This document shows positions 37,250-50,167 of a stretch of DNA of 64,000 nt, in pieces (within the stretch, counting starts at the first letter, position 1; each line of letters begins with the position of its first letter). Position numbers and translations under genes: made by a program. The stretch lies in NCBI GenBank assembly GCA_008921705.1, contig VFFE01007724.1, forward strand, positions 3,354,127 through 3,418,126. Reading direction: 5' to 3'. Under the pieces are notes generated by a model, which did not search any database, was not told the origin of the DNA, and worked only from the letters and a program-made list of their open reading frames with translations. This DNA comes from Burhinus oedicnemus. Its lineage: Eukaryota > Chordata > Aves > Charadriiformes > Burhinidae.

Positions 37250-40200
37250 CAGATTCTAGTCTTGAGCGCAGGCCTAATATCCCCAAATGGCCAGAATTAA
37301 GACACTGAACTTAAGTGAGCTTGCATATGGTACATAAGCTACTTCAATAAATTTCTAAAGCTGAAAGGCATATGATGCTTTCTGTGTAGTGACGGGTAGT
37401 TTATGTGCGGGTTTTTTACCACATCTGGCCACTGATTTTGGTTAGCATACTACTAGTCAGGCTGTGGTTGCCAGCTATTTGAAGATAACAGCCATCCCAG
37501 ATGCGCTATTTACACAAAAACATTGTGAAGACCCATATTATTTGCAGTAATAGCAAATCTAGAAGCTTTGATTATTTTTGCTTATTATTGCGTTTTTATG
37601 AAGATTATCATATGTTTTGCGCATAAGTAAGTTCTGACTTCACTCTTAATGATTCTTATAGTCACTGAGGTGCTTCAAAATTGAATTAGAAACCAAAGCA
37701 AGGAAGAGAATCTTGGTGAGGCACACAAAAATGGAAACGTGTGGCTTTGCTCAGTGCATTCAATTTTAAAACTTTTTTTTCAGCTTGTAGTTCAAGCTAT
37801 GGAGTTTTACTCTGTTCTAGCATTTGGAGAGGACAAAAAGAAGCAGAAACGATAACAAGAAACTCCCCGTGTTCTTTCACTGAATTGAGAATTCAGTTGT
37901 CCTGCTTCTGTGGAGATATTTTGTCCAGTAGCCTAGTTCTTGTTTAGGGATAATTTTGCTACACGGTAAGATACTATTTGATAAATCTAGTAGGCGTGCG
38001 ATTGGGTAGGTTTCGGGTTTTTGCTATTTTTCAAAAGTGGTCAAAAAACATTTTTTTAAAGGCCCATAGTGTCTATGAAAGCAGTATGATTCTATTTGCT
38101 GCTTGTGCTTTCTTTGTCTCAGTTACTGTTAAGACTTACGTGTAAGTTTGAGACAACTGTGAGCATAAACAAAATGAAAAACTTGCTTCCATTCAGTAGA
38201 GAATGTGTATGTGCTTAGTATACTGCTTAGAAAAGCTGTGACATACGCTCCTGAAATATGTTTGATTTCATTAAAAACCTTCAAGTTTTGTAGATTTCAG
38301 CTTGAATTGGTTCACTGATGCAGATCATAGAAATAGAGCTGGTCTTCTGAGAAGACTGTAGGAACAAAAAAGCACCTCTTTGCCTTAAAATACAGCTTGT
38401 CATGTCTTCCCAATATCTCATTTAAAGCTGTTAGTATCATCATGCCTATTACTGTAGTTAAGAAGAAGGGATTTTAGTGAAAGGTCTTAGAGCTTTAGTA
38501 CTTTTGGAAGGCAAGGACATAATTGACCAAAGTAACGCTACCACAGTCCTCATTGCTATAAAGCGTTAGTCTGAATCCTTGACAGTGGTCATTTGCTGGA
38601 TACACAGCCTATAGGAACTGGAAAAGGCAATTCATTGTTACACATGAATTAGACTGAAGTCAGTACACTTCTTACATGAGACTAAGATGAGTCTTCAGAT
38701 TCAATTCATGTTTGAGGACTTCAGCAACATGGCACTTCAGATATTACAGCCTGGTTGTACTGTCCGTTGTCTTAATTTGCTTACCTACAGCATCTCATAC
38801 TGACTATAAATGTTCTAGGACACTGCAAAATGTCCTCATTGACAGTACGTAAGTAGGGCTCCTTGGTTGTCCGTAATGGTGCTTTCCAAGCAGAATGCTT
38901 TTGCAGTCAAGAAGCTTCTAACAAACAGTTTCCATATCCTCATTCCAATTTATTTTTTCCTACTTTCTCATTGTCTAGTGTAATCTGTTAAAGTTGTGTA
39001 AATGACTTTTAAACAGAGGATTGATATATATAATACCTTGCATAATCATGTGTTTCTCTTCATTATATTACGTGCAAGTTATGCTCCAGACACTCAAATG
39101 CATAACAGCAATTCAGTTAGTAGTCTCACCTTCATTTTTAAACAGCAATTTAAAAGGGACATACACATAGAGAACCCTCCTCCAGAATATCTCTATTATG
39201 AGAGATTATTTTAATTTTATTTCTGTGTTAACAGCTTAAGGTGTAAGTTTACTTTTGCATTTATTTTTTTTATTTGGGACATGTCTGCCCATAGTCCTTT
39301 TCATGCACTTCGTGCATTTCTGTTAGAGGCTGTTGGCACGGTATCGACCTGAGGAGCACTCTACTTTAGAACTCAGCTTTTCCTCCATCAGAACATAGGT
39401 CTTGTATGTCACTCGTGTAAGGCACAGAAGAAACATGGAAGCAGTCATGAAAAATTGGAAAGTAAGCAGGGAGAAATACAGTCATTTGATTTACAGATTA
39501 ACACTTGCCATTTTCCTGAGAAGACAAAAAAAACAGTGCAATTCCAAAGGTCATAAGAGTTGGAAACAGTACTTTTTTTTAAAATTGCTGTTCTCAACTT
39601 GGACAATTTGATTTGATGATTCTGTAATTTCCTAAATTTTCATAGAAGCCATAGAAAAGACATCCTTGATATTAAGCTAAGCCTTTCAACCAACTTTTGA
39701 GTGTTATTTGAACACATAAAGCAATTCAAGCTGTTTGAAGAGAAGGTAACCACAGTTTAATACTGACAGAAGAAAATATTTTTTCTAGCCCGACTTTCAG
39801 AGTCCTCTTGAATTCATTGGAATCTTTCTTTATTAGAAAGTAATTTAGTGACCATTTATTCTCCACGATCTTTGCCTGAGCTTTTCCAAATGACTTGAAC
39901 TTAAGCTAAGCAACCCATTAGTAAAGTCCTATGTGCCCAAACTTTTCATTTTCGGGGTGTATGATTTGCCTGTATTTCCCAAAAAACAGAAGAAACCAAA
40001 GCTTTGGGAAGTATATACGGTGGTAAAATTCTGCAGTCTGCTCTGATCCGTAACTGTGTTTCCTGGACTATTTTTACCATATTTTCCATAGTTGTAGGGG
40101 ACTTTCAAGCTTCCCTTCTTATACGACTAGTTAGATCTTAAAAATGATTAAACTGTGACTTTGAGAATGAAAAACTAATAACCTTAAAATTACTGTCTGT

Positions 40201-41712
40201 TTCAATAATCTTAGCTTCCACAGTGTCTCAAAAGGTAGTAGAACTAGAAATCTTGCTTTTAGGGGTCATGTAGGAAATACTTAAGATGATCTTGAGTCAC
40301 ATGGTTTTAATAAAAACATTTTAATGTTAAGAAAGAAGCTCTTGCTTGCTCTCTTTCAGTTTGGCTGGTTTAGTCTACTGAGACTGAATTATGTTGCTTT
40401 TTTTGCAAGGCTTAGTGGTTTTAATTCAAAGAAAGTAATGAAGAGAAAAATGCAAAACACATCCTTTACACTGCTGAAATGCAACATATGTTTATATTGT
40501 TTATAACATGTATTGAACTGCCTAATCCAAAGCTCATTGAAACTGTATGCAGATCAGTAGCAATAGTATATAATTTTAACCCCCGAGAGGTAAATAAGAT
40601 CACTTTTCCAGAGAAGCAGATTGTGAGTAAAGGGGTGGCTGTATCAGAGCAGAGGTAAGACCTGAGCTTGCCTGGTGTCCACTTACATCTTTGAGCCAGT
40701 AGTTGTTTTCGAAAGATTTTTCCAAAGCTCAAGTTCCATTTTCAGAAGCGGCTGATGGTAGTGGCAGATAAGCAGTGTGGGATCCTGCTGGCTTGCTGAC
40801 TCTATGCCTTTTAATTACTAGCTTTTTTTCATACCTGTCATCTAAGCTGGGGTGGGGAAACACGTACTCCAGTTAACATCTCCAGTGACCCAAGTAGATT
40901 CTTCCTAACTGGCTAAAAGGCAGAATTAATGCTGGAATTTTTTTCCTTTGGTTTTTAAAGTTGGGTTTCAGTCACACTGTCCTTAATCAGTAAGACACAA
41001 GAGACGAGACTGTACATTAAGAGTTCTTCTGACCTTGAGTGTTTAAGATAATGCTTGTACATAGTGTAGTGACTACACATAGTTCTTTCTGTTTGCATTA
41101 ATTTAGACGTACTTTGTGACGTGACACACTGCTCACTGTCTTTTCCCACAAGTATGAAATCAGAATGGAAGTAAAATAACACGGATGAGATGCTACGAAT
41201 CGTTATGGTAACTCATGCTAATTGAAGACGTATTTCAGGACATATGAATTACTTCTACTCATTAGCTTAAGATAAAAAACTTTGAGGTCATTTAATCCAT
41301 TCCTGCCGGTACAGTACATTTCCTTCGTTTCTTCTTAGGTTGTGTTTAACTATCAAAGATAAAGGTCTTTTGCCATTTTACTTGATAAACTGTTCCACAA
41401 TCCAGAATGACTACTCACAAAGTTTTTTCCTTCTCTTATTCAACAAAAATAGTTTTTCCTTAATTACATTACTTTACTTTTGGTTGTTTCTTTTAAGTTT
41501 TACTTGGAAACTTGAATTTCCTGTAACTACTGTGTTCTTAATTTCTTTGGTAAAAGAATCCTTTATTTTGAGATCAAAGAATTCTGATATACATTAGCAC
41601 TTTAATTATAAACTACAGAATGATAACTGAATGAATAGGGTGAAAGCTTTTTTAGACTAGCAGGGCTGACAATTAAAAAGGCTTTTTTCATGACTTGCAG
41701 CATAGCCCATTC

Positions 41713-41739
41713 TTTTTTTTTTTTTTTTTTTTTTTTTTT
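41713..41739. repeat. T27 homopolymer
   Basis: A run of 27 T. It could be the reverse of a poly-A tail from an insertion on the minus strand, but the sequence on its right side is not recognisable as a retrogene or SINE. Confidence 0.95.
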
Positions 41740-44700
41740 GTTAAATATGGCTAGTATTGTAATTGAAGATTAATAATCACTAATAGCTACTGGGCTCTTT
41801 TAATGTAATATGCTGCACAAATAAAACCCGCTGCTTAGATGGTACTAGCCTCCCCCTCCACCCCTTCTTTTGCAAATATCAGTTGTTACTTGAGCAGAAT
41901 AAGCAGAAAAGACAATAAACTCAACTGAAGACTTATAGTTAAACCTATGTCTCGGGAACACGTGAGTTTTGTTCAGGGGAGTGCTGGAGGACTGGAGGTA
42001 AAATGAATACTACCAAAATCAGCATAATATAATGGTCTGATCCAATACTGTGTCTGGTGTATGCTATTCTCAGTATGAAAGTTTTAAACATTTGGGAATG
42101 GACAGAGACATGGAGATGCTTACGTGCTGTCTCCTGGGGCAGCCCTTCTGATGGTGGACTGTGACCACTGAGCAGTAGGCAATTAGCAACTCCTAGAAAC
42201 CACAAGAGTTACAGTGTCATTTCCATTTTTCTTGTTTCAAATTTTTTAAGAGGTCAGTATTCATAATATGAAATGGAGTTAAAGAGGTGTTAAAAAACTT
42301 AGTTTGTTACTTGTTACCTACTGCTTTTGGCTACTGAGTGAATTAGGTGCATAGGTCCATAAATGAGAACTTTTTTTTTTTTTTAATCCAGTATCAAGTG
42401 TGCATTCTGATCAGTTCCTCACCCCAGAAATGCCCCGTATCCTTATTATTGGATGAGGCTTGGATGAAAATATTGTTAATTAGTGTTCAGAAGCTGTTAC
42501 AGCATTATGGTATACCCAAGAGATCAGAACAGTTTCTGTAGGGCTTTTCATTTCTCTGAAAATACAAATGAAGAACTTTAAAATGTGGTTTGTATTTTTG
42601 ATGTATAATGTAGACATAATGTAAAATTTTCTAGAAATTTCACTCTGATATCAAAATTCTTTTGATGATTATTAACATTTAGTTTAAAGCTATTCAGAGT
42701 ACATCAAATGCCTATACACATCACCTTTCTACTGCAAGCAGGGGAAAAAGAAAATTCTTAGACACTACAAACTCTTAATTTATTTTTAGGCCTGAAAATC
42801 TAATTTTATCTGTAACTGCATCTGTCTTCAGTTTTAACGTACAGAAGAGCTTTGAGATGAGTATTTATCTGATCTTTGTGTGCAAGTACACTTACACAGA
42901 CACATGCTTACATGTATCACTTTGGATGTTGTCAGCACTCCCACTAATTTGTACACTCTGTATCAACGCCATATTCTGCAGTACTTTTTCAGTTTGGGGA
43001 GCAATTTATTTGGAATTTTACATAGTATGGGGAAATTATGCTGCGTACATGCAAATTCCAACTTGTTTTTCTTTCTAAATCTTTTGCCTTTTTCAAATGC
43101 CTTCTCTTCCACTCTCCAGCCTCTTCAACAATGTCCCTTTCATCATCTTCTTTCAGTACAGTCATCAGATCTCCATCCTTGTTGTTACCTGTCAGGCAAA
43201 ACTTGTCTCCTTGTCTGTTTGCCCGTATTGAGATCTCTTACGATGAACTCACGTGTTCCAGAAAGTTAATCTAAAACTGAAGACAAATAAGCATTCAGCT
43301 AAGCCAAAACAAAAGTCATGGAATCAATAGCAAGACCAGAAGCTAATAAAAATATGATGCTTACTAACAAGGTGAGTCCTAAGCTTTGAGTTGTTAGTAC
43401 AACAAGGCTTGTCAGATAGCCTCAAGTAAACTGTGCCTTTCATATGCCCTATCCTCGCTTCTTTGTTGGATTCTATCGGATAAGCTTAAGACAGGTGACA
43501 AGCCTTTTAGAGCAGATGTCTTTTGAATTGTTTTCAGAGACGTGTAATGTATTTTTGGTGGTTAGACACTAATGATGATTCTAAATAATAAGGTATTTAA
43601 AACAGGTACTACCTGGAGCAACCATGGTGCAGTACTGTAGGTAAATGTTGATTTTATTTTTTTTTTCTTAACAGTAACTGCTGTCATTTGAGCAAGTAGT
43701 AACTTTTCCTGCAGTGTTGTGAGATTATATCCTTTCAAAATGTGCTTCTCTATTTAATCTTTGTTGTTGCCATTATAGCATGCTGCCTTTATCATTTTAA
43801 TACAGAGCCCACATAAAGATAGGTTGCAGTGGAATGAAATGGCCATCATAATTTGACTATCTTAGTAACAGGTGTATTATTACAGTCCCGGACATGGTAA
43901 TAAATCTCAATTCTACCTTCAAATAGCTTGAGTTTTATTGCTAGGGTTCCTTACGAATTTTGAGGACCATTGCACAGGACATTCTTCTGAATTTTCTTTC
44001 TCTGTTTGTATAAATATTCTGTGATGAGAAACATTATTTGTTAGGTCTTTATTCATTGTTGTTCAGGGACAGGTATGAAAGGTGAGGGAGTTTCTTTTTC
44101 AGGTAAATTGGTAGCCTCAGGAGCATGCCAGCTAATTATAAAATACTTCAGTAGGTTCATCAAACTGACCTGAGATTCCCTAAGGCTCAAAGAGTTTGTC
44201 AGACTTGGCATTTTCCCCAAGCCTGAGGGGAGCTTGCTCAGTCCCAAACATATTCATCTTTAATTAATGTTTTCTTTTTAAAATAAAACAACCAATCTTC
44301 CCCCACCTTTATTTGTTAAGTTATACTATTTAATTACAGAAGGAGGTATGAGATCTCCTTTTGAGATTTAAATTTCGAATTATTAACGTAAGGCAACTGA
44401 TTACTTCTTATTCTGTGTATCTTGCACAGTATACATTGAAGATTGAATATTCCGATTTGAAAAGTACTGTGAAAAATTCACAGAAATTGCATCTTTGAAT
44501 TATGATACTGATAAGAAGCTTAAATACCTTTCTGGCTTGGTAACTACCATGTGAGTAGTACCTAGAGCAGAACGTAACCCTAACTGAAGTAATTGCCTAA
44601 CAAGGAAATTGAGCCTCTTTGTGGGTACTGCAGTATATCCTGGTGTCTGGGGGTGGCCTCAGTATATTACGCATCTGATTCTCCCCTGAAGGGAAACGTG

Positions 44701-44954
44701 TTTCTTGATGTTTATGGGTCTTTTTTTTGAGCTGTGTACTACAGAACTATGGATTTTCAGCTTCCCTTGGATCCTCAGCACTGTGGTTGACTAGTGTCTC
44801 TTCCTCAGGGCTAGTCTGTCACATTTAATGAACTGTCAGTGCTCCAGTCCTCACTGATTAGGGTGACCTAAGTGGAAAAATTTGAGGTACCCTTGCATCA
44901 AGAGGTGGGAAGAGAGAAAAGAACAATATTTCCTCTCTATAACCATTAAATATC

Positions 44955-45357
44955 TTAGCTTTCCTGAGTTTGAGAGGATGGGGAGACTTTAATACGTAAT
45001 GTTCTCATGAATCTTTTTGTAATGCTCATTCTGTTGAGTCTATGCTGAATTGACTGTCCAAGTTGTCCAAGCTCCTCAAGGAACCATTGCCTCAACCCCT
45101 CATTGATGCTTTTCTTCAGGTTCTTCAACTCCTTTTTCTTCCATCTGTTGTCCCTGGTTCTCCCCAAATCCTGTCTCTCTCTAAGGACTGACTGCTGCCT
45201 ATTGTACATTCTTCTTTCAGTATGGCCACTTAGAAGACATAGTAATTGCAACTGAAATTCAGGCAAAACGGAGTATAGTTTAAGGCTCCTGTTATAACAT
45301 TTCCTCATCCTCTTCTCAGAAGTCTCCACAGTTGGGTCTGACTCATTTTGAAGGTCA
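44955..45357 (-). pseudogene. Open antisense tract of 133 codons, unknown
   Basis: On the minus strand a frame is open from just after a TAG at 45358-45360 to a stop at 44955. The hypothetical product is strongly basic and helix-like, with KKKELKNLKKSINEGLRQWF followed by LEELGQLGQSIQHRLNRMS. There is no upstream ATG at the tract start, no recognised domain and no clear acceptor or donor pair. The length is within what chance can give in 64 kb. The biased Arg/Lys/Leu/Gln composition is the only reason to list it. Possible decayed retrocopy; function unknown. Confidence 0.15.
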
Positions 45358-47723
45358 TGCTATACAATGAGTTTTTAAGGATGGTGGCGTATTAACGCAT
45401 CTCAGTGTCCTGATATCATGATTGGTAACCTTGAAAAAGTGTATAAATGAAATGGGGATAGATGGGGAAACATAGAAGAAAAAATGTATTGTCACAATAA
45501 TGGAAGAAAAAGAATAATGAACATCAAGAATGACTGTTAGGTACTGAAGCAGATTATATGCATTATTTTAATTAAGAGTGCCTAATAGTACATATGGTTT
45601 CCTTTGAATAATAATTGCATGCTGATGAAGTGTGATTAGAGACTTTTTTTTTTTAGGAGTTCAATTAAATCAAATCCATTTCTGTAAAAGGGGAGTGATT
45701 AAAAAGATGATATCAAGGTCTAAACTGAAAGCTGTGGTTGAAGCTTCCTACTGCAGATTTCTTTATTATTGCACTCCTCTGATGACTATTATCTAGTTCT
45801 TAACAATGCCACAAGTTTCAGACTGACTCCTGCAGATTCAGCAGAAGAACTGGCCTTTCAGATCAAATAGAAACTTAGCAAGTACTTGAATGTCCTTGAA
45901 TGTATGATCCTGGGAGTGGTCCAAATTCAGGAAGATTCTTGGTTCATGCATGTATCTTGAAGCATATGAGAAGATATTTTGATTAATTAGGACTGTAAGA
46001 CAACATACCGTTTGCTGGGTTGATCTGTGTTTCTGTTGAGTGCTTGTGAACCTGGGTGATTAAATGCAGACTTGCACTGCTGCTTATTTTATCTGCTTGT
46101 CATTACTGTCTGACTTGCAAGGCTCATAGACCGGCAGGACCCAGCCAACTGTCTGGCAACTGTTAACAAAATTATCAATTATCTCGCTGAGTCCTATCAT
46201 CTTGTACTTTGATTATCCTGTACGGTGAGTAAGGAGGGCTGGTTGTGCTAACATCCTGATGGGAGTCTTAAACACATCCGTAAGTCAGGGAAAGGTACTG
46301 ATACTCATTAACTGGTAGGAAACACACTGAAGGCCTTTAGTAGCATGGAAGAGCACGATGTCCAAGCTAGTAATCGCAGCATCCTGTATTTTCATACCAG
46401 TACACATGAATCTGCACTGATATATCTTGTCTGTTATTGTGAGATGACATTTACTTTCTTTACTGAAAACTTTTCTTTATGGCTTAAACAAGAAAAAATC
46501 CTTAACATTTCTTGTCCTAAAGTGTATGTGCTGTTAGCTAGCTGCATGTTTTATGCTTTGAATGTTTGTATTACACATGCAAATAAAGACAAAAAATAAG
46601 CTATGTAGTTTTGGTTTAAGGTAGTAAAGATCTGTCCAAGATGCAATTTCCGTACCTGAGCATTGTCATTACAGATCTTTGTCTCTGATAAGTGGAAGTA
46701 ATTTTTGCTTTGTATTTTATTATGTACTTCTCTTTCTACCACAACAATAGCTAAATCTATTTCCTCAGGACTGCCTGTAACCGGCTTCAGGCAGTTAACA
46801 TTGCTTCTCTAAAAAGGATCTAGCACAAGTTTCCCTCTCCTCCTGCTATACCTGAAGAGGGTCAGATGATGAAAGCATTTGAAAGGTCACTTTCTGTGCA
46901 ATGGTGGCATCTTGGTTTATGAGAATGCTATATGCAAATCATTCAGCTTTAAAGGAAAATTTTCTGTATTTGTCACTTCCAAAGTCTGCAGCTGGTAACC
47001 AGAGCAACCTGGCTTTAAAGTTGGAGATAAAAAGAATTAACGCTAGAACAAACTTTTAAATTTTTCTTTCAGAAATCTAGCATGAGGGTTTGTAATGATG
47101 TAAAGATTTGTATTGTCATGGTGTGACCTCTTCACTCGGAGCCCATGAAGCCCAGAAGAGCATTCAGTTATATCCTTTTGCATGCTCATACTACATACTG
47201 CATACTCTTAACTGCACACACAAGGGAAAAGTCTAAGTGACTAACTTTTTTTTAAAAGGAGACTTGAATCTAGTGGCCCTTCTAGAAGTTAATTCGACAC
47301 TTTCTTTGCACCTAGATACCACTAGAATTTGACATACGTAAATATGAAGTACATGATCAGAAACTCTTCTCAGGATTATTACTACTTTCCTGCATACTGC
47401 AAAGACAGGCAATTTCTGTTTATGTGACAAAAAAAAAAAAGAGAAAAAAAAAAGTATAAAGCACTTGAGAATCTCTCCCTTTCTAGCTCCACTTCCACAC
47501 TGCTAAACTGCCCACAGAAGGAACTGTGCTTTTCAGTTAACTTCATGGCTTCCTGTGTAAGCATTAACCCTGTGTGTTCTGCACAGACATGAAGTTGCTC
47601 TACCTCAGTTCCAAACAGACCAGGTTGAGTACACGTTCATTTACGCTGTGCCAAGCCTAACTCAATAAAGCTGTTCATCTTGGAAGATGAGTTAATATTC
47701 CCTGTTCTCTGCCACTGTGGTAA

Positions 47724-48060
47724 CAAGAGCATGCGAACTGCCACAATGGGCCAGACTTCAGCCTGGTTCCCAGGCTCTGACCGTAGTGAGTGACGAACAC
47801 CTCAGAAGCGTGTTTCTCCTATGACCACAGCTGAAGTTTGAATCTGGAGCATCATTTTTAGCAGTCAGCAGTGCACTGCCCTGCATAAGTCTGTCTAATC
47901 CCGTCTGAAACCTGTTTGTGCCCTTGGTGTCTGGCATGTCCTGTGACAGTGAGCACAGTGATGTCTTGCAGGACACAAGGCACCTCTGCCCGCTCTGCGC
48001 TGGGTGAAGAGAGCAGGATTGCTCTCTGCCGCTGCGTGAGGAGTGGCATGATGACCGCTT
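47724..48060 (-). mobile_element. Ancient CR1 3' end remnant
   Basis: On the minus strand the segment ends with 'gtctggcccattgtggcag' then 'ttcgcatgctcttg', which parallels the 3' terminus of old sauropsid CR1 elements ('ggtctgacccagtatggcagttcttatgttcttatg'). Upstream on the same strand 'ttctgaggtgttcgtcactc' and 'actacggtcagagcctggga' parallel '...gaagcatctggtgctggccactgtcagagacaggata'. The region is also GC-richer than its flanks. The 3' end at 47724 is well placed; the 5' limit is a guess based on composition. Confidence 0.55.
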
Positions 48061-49224
48061 GATGTCCTCACTCTTACTCCTTTCATTGGTGATCTGGATA
48101 GAGGTAGCAGCAAGTGGAAAGAAGCTCTGTATAACCTTATGGAGTTATAACGCAGGGCAAGGGGTATAATCACTCACTGGAAATTAATACAATTTAAAAT
48201 ATATTTTTTAATACACACGTATTAGAAGATTCACATAAATGCATTTAAATAGACACAGAATATATATTTCCACATACTTTATATAAATACAATATAAAAT
48301 GTAGGAATTTCTACATGTACACAGAAAACAAAGCAGAGTTTATTTTTTGTGCAGGTAATTGAAAGCAGCGGGATGAATGGTCCCTCCCAGCTGCAAATGA
48401 AATCTACAGAAAATGTATTTTCACTGCTCTAAGTGCTGTATATTACTAAGTTGGCCAACAAATTGGATTTTAAGCAAAGTAATCACGTAAGAGAATACTT
48501 TTGACCTTAATTTCTAAGTGCCTCAGAATCTCATCATGAGCCACGTAGAAAATGTACCATATGATCATGTAAATAGAGATCTTCTGTACTCCAGAGTAAG
48601 CATCCCAAGCTACCATAATTCTGGCATATCTTAATACCTAACTTTCAGTATGCCTAACGCTGTGTCCCACCGTAATACAATTAGTTAAGCATTGTTTGCT
48701 TTGCACAGGATATCTGCAAATGTTTTGTTCACTATCACTTCTACTTCTCAATCAGTATCTTCTGTACTGAGAGTAAATAAAACATTAAATGATAGAGGGA
48801 GACATTGAAATAAAGTTTTTAATATTTGTCAGACCTCATACTTCCCTTGGTCGGAAACAGCTACCTGTTATGAATTACTATGCTCTAGTTCACCTACTGT
48901 AGCCATAGACTCATCATATTCTTTTCTCAGAGAGCCCTCTACTGACCTAAAATACAGTCTGTTGAACTGAATGTCAGATACCCCAAAATAGCATTTGACT
49001 TGTAGTGTAAATACGTGCCCTGGTGTCAAGGTGGATTTCAGTAGTAATGAAAAAACATACGGTACTACTGAATTTTTGGGAAGTTCTGAATTTTCAAAAA
49101 TTGACAGCCTTAGTACAAAGCAAACATGTTTGTGACCAGATTTCTATTTCTTTGTCTGATCAAAGGAATGTGGTTCTTCAGAAAAATACAGGGTCAAAGA
49201 ACTGGTTGTTTTCTCATGGTCCTG

Positions 49225-49265
49225 CCTCTGACTTTTCTTGTATGAGTCACTTAACTTTTTTTGGG
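49225..49265. mobile_element. Weak MIR-like fragment
   Basis: The phrase 'gcctctgac...tgagtcacttaac' resembles the MIR phrase 'tgggcaagtcacttaacctctctg' (the strand opposite to that of the piece at 50041). Only a short core matches, so this is tentative. Confidence 0.25.
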
Positions 49266-50040
49266 GGTGATGAATATAAGAAAAACAATGGTGTAGACTG
49301 ATTACGCAGGAATTTTTTCTACAGTAAATTAAGATCCCGGTATTAAAAATGCTCATTAATTTATCATGAGTCTCACGATTACTGCCATTCATTCAGTAAT
49401 ACTAGGTGCTGAAATTATGTTATGGCCAGGGAATCATAGATTTCATTTAACTAGACTCAATTTCTCACACTTAAATTCAAAAAATCTGATAACATGAAGG
49501 AAGTGGGGCGGGGGAACCAGCAGAAAGCAAATTCAGGAAATTTGCCTGTATTTTCAAAAATATTTCTTTAATTTTGCAGCGTGGAGAGGTTGGGGAAGGC
49601 TGATTATTTTAACGCTTGAGATTGCTAATGTTGCGGTTCTGAGAGGGCATCTTAATGTATGCAGAGATTTATTCCTTATTTACGTGGGTGTGGACATTGA
49701 AACCATTGTTTATGTTTGGGTTAATGTCAAAAGATCTCAGCAGGTCACTCTGCTAGTCGGTACATGTGGAAAGAGAGACCTCTTGATGCAAAGAGATGAG
49801 CACCTGAGATTAGACAGTGCAACAGCCAGCCACAAAAGTTAAACCTTTTCATTCACCTTTACAAGAAAAAAGAGAAAAAAAAGTGTGAAGTTATTTTCAA
49901 GACACTGTTATTGATCACCCTAAACAGCACAGTATCTTTCCATGCTCTTTCCTCATCCATGAACCCCATGGATAGTGTGTGAAGGGAGAGGTGCAAGGTG
50001 TGAGGGCAATCGTGACTCAAAAAAAATAATGCCTAATATC

Positions 50041-50090
50041 GAAGGAAGTTGAGGCTCAGAGTTCAAACGAGTTGCTCAGTGTCACGCACC
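50041..50090. mobile_element. MIR-like CORE-SINE fragment
   Basis: 'gaaggaagttgaggctcaga' followed by 'gttgctcagtgtcacgcac' parallels the MIR segment 'gaggaaactgaggctcagagaggttaagtgacttgcccaaggtcacacag' with matching spacing. The right flank is followed by a local duplication. Ends are approximate. Confidence 0.5.
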
Positions 50091-50105
50091 GATCAATTAC
50101 AAGGA

Positions 50106-50167
50106 CTGTTTGAGTCTGTAGTAGGGAGTCTTACAGAGGTCTGTTGAGTCTGTAGTTGGGAATCTAC
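50106..50167. repeat. Imperfect tandem duplication, about 35-bp period
   Basis: The segment beginning ctgtttgagtctgtagtagg is repeated about 35 bases later as ctgttgagtctgtagttggg, with a few differences. The duplicate abuts the MIR-like fragment. It is a local duplication of modest age. Confidence 0.75.

Noticed and set aside
42857..43274. Three overlapping plus-strand ORFs in different frames
   Set aside because: Several frames open at once points to a stop-poor, pyrimidine-rich stretch rather than one gene.
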